Assembly (NCBI GenBank): GCA_963682055.1
Contig: OY821742.1
Span: forward strand, 5,541,816 to 5,605,815
From: Primula veris
Lineage: Eukaryota > Streptophyta > Magnoliopsida > Ericales > Primulaceae
Reading direction: 5' to 3'
DNA: 64,000 nucleotides
Shown: positions 1 to 10,783 of the stretch, in pieces
Numbering within the stretch: the first letter of the stretch is position 1
How the letters are laid out: each line of letters begins with the position of its first letter
Notes under the pieces: model-generated
Databases searched by the model: none
Told to the model about the DNA's origin: nothing
Seen by the model: the letters and a program-made list of their open reading frames with translations, nothing else
Program-made: the position numbers and the translations under genes

Positions 1-1228
1 AGTAAAGGGTGTTGATAAATATCATCTTGTATTAGTAGAATCACAATAATTAATAATTTTGTTCTAATTGTTTAGTACAAATTGCATACGACATTAGCGT
101 AGATGTAAACAGATATGGTATGTTATATGAATATTAGAATCATCATTGTCTACACTATATATTTATTTTTATTTTAAGAACAAGCATTGGAGTCCAAGTG
201 TGTATAATTACTAGTAAATAGTGATTATATCATTCCAAAACTAAATAGTTTTGTATCACACTCACAATTTCTGGAAATGACTAACTCTGGGTATCTAAAA
301 TATTACTGTGTTTTATTGAGCTCTTATCCTCTTTTTATTTTTAATAATAGTATTGAGGTCATATCTGTTACGTCCAACTGTGGGAAATAGTGTATACACT
401 ATATTATTTTTTGTGAAAGTCGGTTGTTTTGATGTGATGATTCTAGTTATATTCATACTCGATTTCAGGTTCCTTTCTTCTCTCCTCCTTCGCTTTGTAT
501 TAAAATGATAATAATTAATTACTAATTAGGTGATATATACTTTTGATCAGGGTGCACTTGTGCATTTGTAGCTGATTGCCCTTATTTGACAAGAGCTTCA
601 AATTTTACATTGAGAAGTTTGGCGGTTATGCTTGAATCTGCTTATTGCGAGTCTTCAAAACATTATTTTCAACTTCTCAATACAATCAAATATATAGAGA
701 GACTCATTGAAGGTAACCAATCTCGGATCGTCTCTTATAGAGTTTGATGTTTTATTTTCTGTTTTTTATCTTTTGTTTACTGTAAAGCAGAATCATGGGA
801 CTATATATGCCATCATTCCTCAGATGCAATAGAAGAGTTTGATCCCCATGAAGATAAATATTAATAGGAAGTTTGTTCAATAAAGGAACCGCTAAAGAAA
901 AAATAGGCAACAGAAAAAAAGTATACAAGAAAGATAAATGGCTGTTTTTTTATTTATCAAACAGGTATATGTATATGTATAAAAACACTGATGTAAAATT
1001 TAATGCAAAATTTTATAAACAAGAATCCCAAGCTCATGCAAAATTTAAGTACACAAATACAAACAACCAAGGATATCCTATCCTTGGCTAATATTAAGAT
1101 GACCATGTAAAGAACGTGTTACAAAACAACATTACAACCTTGTTACCAATGATACCCTAGATCTTCTATAAATATCAACCTCATTTTAAAAATAAAAATT
1201 CAAGCAACATCCTTCATTTTGTTCTAGA

Positions 1229-1492
1229 TTAACCATTGATAGGAGAAATAAAGAGGACATTTTTCTCATTTGGGAGGGTACAGATTGAGGAGAGGGATAA
1301 GGGTAAAGCCTCTTGCTTTAAAGCTAGGGTTTTGACTATGTTTTCGAGTTTTGATGGATCAACAAATGGGCTAGAGAAGAGGGTAATGTGTGGCCTGGAT
1401 TCGATTTCGATTAGTTGGGTGCTGATCTGGCGACGTGCTAAGGCATTCCAAGCCTCGAGGAAAATGATGATGAGATGATCTTGAGGTCTCAT
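1229..1492 (-). pseudogene. Truncated 2H cyclic-phosphodiesterase-like fragment, copy 1
   Basis: This 87-codon ORF matches, from memory, the N-terminal half of plant RNA ligase/cyclic nucleotide phosphodiesterase (2H superfamily) proteins. It contains AWNALARRQISTQL, then an HIT motif (the first H-x-T of the family) followed by LFSSPFVDPSKLE, and ends soon after a PNEKNVLF segment. Family members are roughly twice as long and carry a second H-x-T in the C-terminal half, which is missing here, so both catalytic histidines cannot be present. The first residues differ from the family. I read it as a captured or decayed gene fragment inside a repeat. A copy with one codon deleted lies at 15,048-15,308. 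Confidence 0.55.
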
Positions 1493-2098
1493 CTCATCCC
1501 TATGTAATTAGAGCTCCTAACAGCCTAAAATGATTGTATGGGTTTGTTAATAAAAAATAATTTCCAAAAATAATTTCTCTACTACAACTTCAAATATAAG
1601 AAGGAAAATGACCAAAAAGCAATAACAAATAAGGAAAAAAAAAAGTGTTGGGGGTTGATGAAAATTGAACTTTAATATAAGAAAGCCGGTGTATCCTGTG
1701 CATCAAACATCTTGAATATCTCAACTAATAAAAAATAATTTGATATGCTAATTTTCTGTTTCTTTCAAAATCTTTGGATTCTCATACGGAGACGGAGATC
1801 AGTACAATGAGACTGACTAATGTTGTATTGTTGTATACTTTGATACGTATCTAGTGGCTAAAATACTGGTTTTGTTTGCACATTTGATTGAGTGTGTGAA
1901 CTTATTGGTTTTGTGTGTTGATCATCTAATTTAAAATACTGGTTTTGTGTGCACATTTAATAACTTTTGTGCATGAAAAAAATAAAAATAAAAATCCAAG
2001 GACTTGATTTTTTATCATTGATTTATGTTAATCAATTATGAATTTATTTTCTATATTATAAAAGTTTATAGACTAATTGAAAAACCGAAGTTACAAAC

Positions 2099-2583
2099 CT
2101 TTTCTTCGAAATGTCATGAACAACGACCTTGATCACTTGTTGCCTCTTGCTTGTCATGTTTCTGATATCCTGCTAATGATAAAATATTATTATATTAGAA
2201 GACCTGAAATTAAATATCAAATATACGTAATCCATGGTGAATTACATAATCAAGGAAATAGTTGCATAATGTGAAAACGATTTCCATTTTTTTAGAAAAC
2301 TGTACTAGAGGTAATAGTTTTAGAATTCTAGCTTAAGTCACGTTTTCTTACAAAATATTTTAAATATGATCTCAAAATCAGGACGGCTAAAGAAACGTAT
2401 GTATGGAACTCATGATGTAAATATATAAAATCCAAAATCTAACACACAGTAATACCTTTTCAATATACACATACAAAGAAATATAACTCTATATTTTACT
2501 TTTTTTTTGGGGGGGGGGGGGGGGGAACTGGTGATTTGCTTTAAAACATATTCACACAAAATAATAATCACCTGTTTTTCCAT
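2099..2583 (-). CDS. Two-exon coding-like leader, copy 1 (unrecognised)
   Basis: A TATA-like box and a leader precede the ATG at 2,583. The first exon (2,572-2,583) encodes MEKQ and ends CAG/GT. The second (2,099-2,169) follows a CAG acceptor in phase 0, encodes DIRNMTSKRQQVIKVVVHDI then SKK, and ends AAG/GT. The pattern (K-R-Q-Q-V-x-K-V-V-V-H-D-I-S) is kept in frame in copies near 15,904, 21,200, 28,845 and 37,950, with mostly conservative changes. A basic start followed by a short beta strand faintly recalls heavy-metal-associated-domain proteins, but no metal-binding cysteines are seen, so that link is only a guess. No convincing third exon was found. It may be a gene fragment rather than a working gene. 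Confidence 0.3.
2509..2525. repeat. Poly-G run of 17
   Basis: A run of seventeen G follows a T run, inside the intron of the two-exon leader. The matching place in copy 2 (near 16,310) has only two G, so the run expanded after duplication or is an assembly artefact. Confidence 0.85.
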
Positions 2584-3115
2584 GATCACCGTTGGCTGTT
2601 CTCCATAAAGAAGAAAGAGTCTTCGATGGTTAATATAGTGAAGGGAAATATACATTGGCTAATAAGAGAGAAATCGAGCAAAATGATAGGTTACGTCTTC
2701 CTTCAATCTTAGGATTTATATAGACTAAGAGAAGTAGATAGAAAAACTTAAATAGAACAAAAATTAATTAGGGTCACTAAAGGGTAGGATTTAGACATTT
2801 TCCCAAAATCTCAAATTAGGAAATGTGTTTAAACTTGCCAGAAAACATATAAATAAATTGAATAACGTCTTTAACTACTTCTTATCTTTTACTTCAATGG
2901 AATCATGCATCTATTTTTCTGTATTAAATTTGGTTCATGTTGCAGTATTAATAATAACAAATAGGTGTAGTTGCCATTATTTGGTCATACACACGAAAAG
3001 TAGCAATTCAGTCTTTTCTCCAAAATAAAGATAAACATTGTTTGAAATATTAAATTAAACACAACATTGACTTTTCTGATAACATTAGCTTCTTTTAGAA
3101 AAGTTGTTAGGAGTC

Positions 3116-3117
<2 letters not shown>

Positions 3118-3167
<50 letters not shown>
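3118..3167. repeat. (TA)n microsatellite
   Basis: About 25 TA units lie here. The equivalent site in copy 2 (near 16,908) has only about five units. Confidence 0.9.
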
Positions 3168-3170
<3 letters not shown>

Positions 3171-3720
3171 AATAGTGGGGTTGTATGGAAAACTTTGGTC
3201 ATATCGACCCTTTGCCCCAAATGGGTTGATGGCCTTTAAAAAAAAAAATCGAACTTATTATAAAGTTAATTTATATCTCTTTAACAAAAAAAAAAAGCAA
3301 TTATAAAAAACTAACCAACAGTATCGAGGATTGTCCTTTAACCAAAAGTCGGGTAGAGCAATAACACATCTCAATTGTATGCTAGCGATATTGGAAGCAT
3401 GTATGCATTGTATTAGACCGGGTGTAACGTTTGTTGTGAATAAACATCTCAATTGTAACGTTTGTTGTAACCGTCTAAGATATGAGCATGTTAGACACAT
3501 TAGTCTAGGACTGAATTACTCCTCTAACGCTTTACATACAACTTTGTTTTTTGTTACACAGACATGTTGAAAGATGTGCCATAGTAAAGGTGTTAGAAAA
3601 TATCATTTTCAAGTACTACATAATGTATGCGTCCTCCCCATCTTTGTTCATTAATTTAAAAAGATATACATGTAATGCACATCTAACTTCACCCCATTAT
3701 CCTTTTTTGTTTTCGATTTC

Positions 3721-3852
3721 TAGCTTTCTAGCTTTGTGGGATGGGATCGAGTTTTCAATTACATACATGATGCGGACATGAGGCTTGATATTCATGCCCA
3801 AGTTTTTGAGATGCTTCCGGTCTCAATGAAAATCGATTTAACAAAGTATCAG
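3721..3852 (+). pseudogene. Coding-like fragment in module a (unrecognised)
   Basis: One plus-strand frame reads WDRVFNYIHDADMRLDIHAQ followed by VFEMLPVSMKIDLTKYQ and a stop. The I-x-x-x-V-F-x-x-L-P-x-x-M-x-x-D-L spacing resembles ubiquitin-binding UBM motifs of DNA-repair proteins, which is a weak inference. The same frame is present in copy 2 near 17,470-17,600. No start codon or adjoining exon is evident, so I call it a gene remnant carried by the repeat. Confidence 0.25.
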
Positions 3853-6800
3853 TAGAATCACAATGATTTATAAACTTATTCTAATTGTTTAGTACAAATT
3901 GCATCAATTAATTAGCGTAAATGTTAACACATGGTATATTATATGAATATTAACATCATAATTGTCTATACTATATATTTGTTTTGGTTTTGGTTTTGGT
4001 TTTTAAGAACAAGCATTGCAGTCGAAGTGTGTGTAATTTCTAGTAAATAGTGGTTATATCATTCCAAAACTAAATAGTTTTGTATCACACTCACAACTCT
4101 GGGTATCTAAAATATTGCCGTGTTTATTGAGGTTTTATCTTTTTTTCTTTCTGATAATATTAATGAGCTCATATCTGTTACGTCGAACTGTGGAAACAAC
4201 TACAAATCATTACATGAAAAATAATGTGCACACTATATATCCTGGCCTTCTCGTTGTATTTAAATGATACTAATTAGTTGATATACTTTTGATCTGGATG
4301 CATTTGTAGCTGATTGCCCTTTCTTGACAAGCGCTTCAATTTTTACATTGAGAAGTTCGGTTATGCTTAATTCTGCTTATTGTGAGTCTTCCGATCATCA
4401 TTTTCAACTTCTCAATATAATCAAATTGAAAGCAACCAATCTTGGATCATCTCTTATAGAGTTCGATATTTCATTTTCCGTTTTTTTTTATCTTTTGTTT
4501 ATTGTAAAGCAGAATCATGGGACTATGCTATAATTCCTCAGATGCAATAGAAGGGTTTGATTCCCATGAAGATAAAATGTTAATAGGATTTTTGTTCTAT
4601 AAAGGAACCGCTAAACGTACATACAGGCAACAGAAAAAAAGAAAACAAGAACAATAAATCATTATGGCTGTTTTTCTTATCAAACAGTATATAAACACTT
4701 ATAATGTAGACATTCAAATTTTATAAACAGTCATTTTTTCTCGAGTGACCATTCATGTTGAGATTTGTAGGAGCCTTGTCGTTTTGTTGTTGAAGACTTA
4801 TTTCCTCTTGCTGGATAAGCCTTTTTCGCTACCTCAGATTCCCGAGAACCAGGAGACCAAGCTACGAAGCTGTTGGATCCCGGATCAAGATCTTTCCTCG
4901 TTTTTTTTTACATTGAAATGTCATGAACAACGACCTTGATCACTTGTTGCCTCTTGCTTATAATTTTTATGATATCCTGCTAATGATAAAATATTATTAT
5001 ATTAGAACACCTGAAATTAAGTATCAAATATACGTAATCCATGGTGAATTACATAATCAAGGAACTATTGGCTGTGTGAAAAAGATTTCCATTTTTTTTA
5101 GAAAACTGTACTAGAGGATACACTTTTAGAATTCTTAAGTCACGCTTTCTTACAAAGCATTTTAAATATGATATCAAAATCATGGCGGCTAAAGAAACAT
5201 ATGCATGGAACTCGCGCTGCAAATTTATAAAATCCAAAATCTAACACACAATAATACCTTTTCAATATATATATATACAAACAAATATAATTCTTATATT
5301 CAATTATTTATTTTTTTGCAAAATGGTGATTTGATTTAAAACACATACAGACAAATTAAATAATAATCACCAGTTTTTCCATGATCATCGGTGGCTGCTC
5401 TACATAAAGAAAGAAAGAGTCTTCGTTATTTAAATGAAGGGAAATATACATAAGGCTAACAAGAGAGAAATGGAGCAAAATGATAGGTTAATTCTTCCTT
5501 CAACCTTAGGGTTTATATAGACTAAGACAAGTAAATAGAAAAACTGAAATAGGACAAAAATTAATTAGGGTCACTAAAGGGTAGGATTTAGACATTTTTC
5601 CAAAACCTCAAATTAGGAAACGTGTTTAAACTTGCTTGGAATTAAATAAATTATGCATGGAATCATGCATGTATGTTTAAACTTCCCAAAACGTCGTTAA
5701 TTATTTCTTATATTTTAGTACTTCAATGGAATCATGCATGTATTTTTCTGTATTAAATTTTGTTAATGTTGCAGTATTAAATTATTAATAATGGGAAATA
5801 GGTGTAGTTGCCATTATTTGGTCATACACGAGAAGTACTGAAGTAACAATTCGGTCTTCTCCAAGATAAAACATTGTTTAAAATATCAAATTAATTAGGG
5901 TGTTCTTGCTGCATATATGCGTTTGTTGAATTTTCGTGTTATGTGCAAAGTGTATACGAAGATAACCGAAACCGACCCGATCAAAAACCGAAAGTTTTGG
6001 TCTTGGGTGGACGATCAAAATTGTCAGCCCTACAACTAGTATTGATCTATATAAGTTATATTTCAAGTGAATATATGTTTCAAAAACCTGAAGTTTTGGT
6101 CTTGGGTGGGCGGTCAAACTTGAATAATACAAGCCATTTACGTCACCCAAATATTCTCCATCATTCCTACAAATTAGATAAATTAGACTTTTGTTTTCCC
6201 GTTTAGTCATATAATCCACTCGTACAAAGTATGAGAAAAAAACGACTTCAACACAAATAATACAAATAATATGTATCTATGATAAATGAATAAACAACTC
6301 ATCAGATGTGTGATATTTAAAAAACAAATGATAATCAACAAATCTATCTACAATTTTCTTTATCAATCACGTTGCTACACAAGTGAAAAGGATTAAAAAA
6401 AATTAATTAATATGTTTTAGTGTTTACATCTACCAAACCTTATGTTTGAAGCATATAAAAAAATTGTGTTTAACAACCCCGTACATCACCGACTCGTAAA
6501 AAATTTACTCGGTAATATGAAAAGTTTCATAAAATCATGCAAATTTTTACTAGAACAATTATTCCAATTTTCGGACGACTTTGTCATTCGGTAAATTATC
6601 GACTAAATTCAGCCAAAAAAACGGTCAGTAGTTGTCACATAACGACCGGTAATGTTTCAGTTGCAATTGGCAAGGAACTTGAAGGTTTTGTAAAGCACTT
6701 GAAGAGGGACCTGCTCCGGTGGTACTTTCTATCATTTTGGCATTCGCTGGCTCGATCTTTTCCGAGGCATCAAAGCATTCAGCATTTGGGGGGAGCACGA

Positions 6801-8082
6801 GCATGTAAGAAATAGGAATGCATTATAAAACCATTAAGTTCACCATGATTTAATAAAATGAATGAAAAAAATAATAATAATAAATATAATAAAATGAATG
6901 GTTATAAGGGGTATAGTACTAATAATACTTATCAACCGAGTTATGTTTTGATAGACAATTTGTCACTTGTTATAAAAAGGAATATAGTACTATTTCATGT
7001 ATTATAAGGGGTATTAGCCATAAAACCTCTGTGGTATTATTTCACTGGACAATTATTATTGTTCCAAAAGAAATAACAATTTACCCAAAAATAAAATAAA
7101 ATCGTGCTTCATGAATATTGCAAATATATATATTTATTATTTATTGATTCCTCTCATTGACAATTGGCCAAAGACTTACAATAAACTAAAAAGTATTTCT
7201 TACATACCCATCTAGTGGGTATTCTCTTAATTTGCATTGCTTATTATTATTTGTATTTTGTTTGATTCACATGAAATTATTGTCAACACACTCGACACAA
7301 GTTAATATTTGGGCAAAAAGGTTTAGTAATTTGTTCATGGAGTTTTACTTTTAAATTGACGATTGTATTTTTGAAATATTTGATTTTAGTTTGGAGGGTT
7401 TGAAAATTATTGTACCCCTTTATTTCTAACAACCGACAAACATAGGATTAGGATTATGAGAAGTATAAATTGTATTAGTTGTACATATGCTTCGGACGTG
7501 TATACGACCATGATACTAATTGTATATGTTTATCCTATCATGTATTATTCATCAAACAAACACATAAATAAGAAAAGACTATTACATTTTCATATGGTAA
7601 ATCATTGATTACTTGCGCGGTCGAATTTGTCCAGGAAGACATGCATTCATCGCCATCACCATCTCATTTTCGTCCTTTTTGTTCTCAAAGCGGCGCATAT
7701 CAATAGATACAACGATTAGGGTCAGAACTTTGGCGTTATATAGATGCATATAATGGGCTCGTATATCTATAAGTGAATTATTAATAAATTTTATATTTTG
7801 GTAGCACTTTATTAACTTGGAAAAATAATAGTCATTAAACGTATAATAATATAATTACCTTTTTCCTTCATTTTGCCAAGTTAGCGTCTTTGAATTACCT
7901 TATTTCTATATTGTACACATACAGGGGTACTCCTTTGGTTGAATATCTATTGTCGAATTTTCAAAAATACATATAACTATATAAGGTATATTACATTATT
8001 ACAATTTACAAATATATATATATATATATGTATGTAAGGTATGTTTCATTAAAAGAAGACAAGTCTTTGAACGTAAAATATT

Positions 8083-8925
8083 AGGGAAAATGACAATTTA
8101 ATACATATTTAGAAACTTATTTAAAAAAAAAAAAACTCAGCTGTTTTGAACTTGATGACTATTTTACAAAAAAAATACATATTTTGTAAACTTATTTACA
8201 AATATGTACATATGTCATTAAAAAATAGAAAAAAATGGAAAAAAAATATTTAAAAATTAAAAACCAAAATTTTAAAAAATAAATTTTATAACAAAAAATA
8301 GGTGTTATCCTGTCTAATCTTGTTAAGTCATATATGTCTAATCTTAAATCGAAAAAACTATTTAAAAATTAAAATCAAAATTTAAAAAATTACATTTTTT
8401 ATACAAAAAATATGTGTGATCCTGTCTGATCTTGTCTAATATTGTTTGATTAATCATGTTTGATCATGTATAGTCCTGTTTAATTTTGTACATTCTTGTA
8501 TGTCTAATCCTGTTTAATCATATCTAATCTTGTACAGTTATGTCTAATCCTGCTTGATATTATTGATACTATGCACAAGTTTTTTGATATTTAAAAAAAA
8601 AACAATTTTTTGATTTTTTGATTTTCTTTGTATAATTTTTTCATGACATACGTATCTAATTATAAATAAGTATATATAACTAATTGTAAATAAGTGCACA
8701 TATGTGGATTTTTGATAATTAAGTACCAATTTATAAGGAAAGTACTTTTACATTTAAAGTTAAATTTCTTTTTTAGATTTTTTAATGGCATATGTACATA
8801 TTTGTAAATAAGTTCACAAAATATGTATTTTTTGTAAAAGAGTCATTAAGTTCAAAACGGCTGGATTTTTTTATAAACAAGTTTCTAAATATGTACTAAA
8901 TTGTCATTTTTCCTAATATTTTACG
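8083..8925. mobile_element. Inner foldback/MITE-like element with decamer core
   Basis: The ends are inverted repeats: AATGACAATTTAATACATA near 8,090 pairs with TAGTACTAAATTGTCATT-like sequence near 8,900. The arms run about 150 bp and include the TTTTGAACTTGATGACT region and its counterpart near 8,850. The same end also occurs near 26,396, away from the outer palindrome, so this is a separate dispersed family. The core is a 10-bp tandem repeat described separately. No coding capacity is seen. Confidence 0.5.
8413..8569. repeat. Decamer tandem repeat, array 1
   Basis: The sequence is a degenerate tandem repeat of ten bases near TGTYTAATCN. Successive units include TGTCTAATAT, TGTTTGATCA, TGTTTAATTT, TGTCTAATCC, TGTTTAATCA and TGTCTAATCC. 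A shorter piece lies at about 8,308-8,345. Confidence 0.75.
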
Positions 8926-10319
8926 TTCGAAGACTTGTATTCTTTTAATGAAATATATATATATATATATATAAATTGTAATAATGTAATAATGTAATAT
9001 ACCTTATATAGTTATATGTATTTTTGAAAATTTGACAATAGATATTCAACCAAAGGAGTACCCCTGTATCCGTGCAATATAAAAAGAAGGTAATTCAAAG
9101 ATGCTAACTTGGCAAAATGAAAGAAAAAGGTAATTATATTATTATACATTTAATGACTATTATTTTTCTGAGTTAATAAAGTGCTACCAAAAGATAAAAT
9201 TCATTAATAATTCACTTATATATTTACAAGCCCATTACATGCCCCTCTATATACCGCCGAAGTTCTAACCCTAATCGTTGTATATGTTGATATGCGCCTA
9301 TTTAAGAACATGAAGGACGGACGCAAGGACGAAAGTGTAGATGGTGATGCGATGAATGGATATCTTTCTGGACAAATTTTGATCGTGCAATTAATCAATA
9401 ATTTACCATAGGAAAAGGTAATAGTCTTTTCTTATTTCTTATGGCCGTGTTTGTCTGATGGATAATACATGATAGGATAAACATTTACAATTAATATCAT
9501 GGTCCTATAAACAGTTTGAAGCGTAGGTACAACTTATATATACTTCTCATAATCTTAATCCTATGTTTGTTTGTTGTTACAAATAAAAGGGTACAATAAA
9601 TTTCAAACCCGTAATTTTTAAACCCTCCAAACTAAAATCTAATATGCAATACAAATTAATCCCACGTGAATCAAACAAAATACAAATAATAATATGCAAT
9701 ACAAATTAAGAGAAGACCCCCGCCAGATGGGTATGTGAGAAATACTTTTTAGTTTTTAGGTCTTATAAGTCTCTTGGCCAGTTGTCGATGAAAGGAATCA
9801 ATAAATAATAGATATATATATATCACATTATCCGTGAAGCACAGTCTTATTTTATTTTTTGGTAAATTGTTATTTCTTTTGGAACCATAACAATTGTCGT
9901 ATGAAATAAGGCGTGAGATTACATCTCGTACCACTAATAATACCTCAGCAGTGTTATGATTAATACCCCTATAATACATGAAATAGTACCAAAGGTATTA
10001 TTAGTACTATACCCCTTATAATGATTCAAACAAACATGCCTATACCATTCAAATTATTAAATTTATTTATTTATTATTATTATTTTCATTCATTTTATTA
10101 AATCATAGTGAACTTAATGGCTTCATAATCCATTCTTATTTCTTACAAGCCCGTACAACCCCCAAATGTTGAATGTGTTGATGTCTCTGAAAAGATGAAC
10201 CCAACGAATGTCAAAATGACAGAAAGTACCACTAGAGCAGGTCTCTCTTCAAGTTCTCTACAAAAGCCTCAACTTTCCGGAGTTTATAGGTGTCACAAGT
10301 AGTCCAGAAAGACACGACT

Positions 10320-10780
10320 TTAGGCTTTTGTAGAGAAGTTGAAGAGCGACATGCTCCGGTGGTACTTTCGGTCATTTTGTTATTCGTTGGGTCCATATTT
10401 TCGGAGACATCAAAAAATTCAGCATTTGGGGGTTGCACGAGCTTGTAAGAAAAAAGAATCAATTATGAAGCCATTAAGTTCACTATGATTTAATAAAATG
10501 AATGAAAAAAATACAAATAAAAATGAATGGTTATATGCTTTTTTGTTTGTATTATTATAAGGGGTATAGTAATAATAATACATTTGGACCAAGTTATGTT
10601 TAAATGGAAATTTTGTCACTTGGTAGTTGGTATGAAAAGGGTTGTAGTACTTTTTCATGTATTATAGGTGGTATTAGCCATAACACCTAGGTATTATTAA
10701 TATAGTACTCGGTGTAATCTCGAGTCTTATTTCACAAGAAAAAATATTATGGTTCCTATTAATAGTACTATTTCACAGGA
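10320..10780. repeat. Third copy of the palindrome end
   Basis: Sequence from about 10,330 repeats 6,690-7,040 in the same orientation (TGCTCCGGTGGTACTTTC and the following 350 bp), so it is also inverted relative to 9,900-10,290. Confidence 0.65.
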
Positions 10781-10783
10781 AAA

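Larger units (their letters stand above)
1..6470. repeat. Tandem module array, copy 1
   Basis: The segment is built from modules that recur in the same order. Module a lies at 1-590 and again at 3,581-4,300. Module b lies at about 568-925 and 4,300-4,640. Module d lies at about 2,090-3,100 and 4,915-5,890. The whole block from about 600 is repeated at 14,440-19,885 at what looks like more than 95 percent identity by eye. Module d also recurs in reverse orientation at 27,200-28,920 and 37,180-38,018. I see no transposase, reverse transcriptase or clear terminal repeat, so the class of the repeat is unknown. Positions 5,940-6,230 are absent from copy 2 and are either an insertion here or a deletion there. 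Confidence 0.75.
6640..10290. repeat. Large near-palindrome (3.6 kb)
   Basis: Sequence from about 6,640 to 8,080 recurs in reverse complement from about 10,290 back to 8,925. For example, the stretch ending GAGCACGAGCATGTAAG near 6,808 pairs with CTTACAAGCCCGTACAAC near 10,142, and the sequence around 7,920 pairs with that around 9,060. A third, forward copy of the outer end lies at 10,320-10,780. No transposase is visible. It could be a foldback or Mutator-like element with long terminal inverted repeats, or an inverted duplication. Confidence 0.75.

Noticed and set aside
2410..2655. 81-codon ORF with a proline run
   Set aside because: The prolines come from the poly-G tract and the frame crosses the supported splice donor at 2,571.
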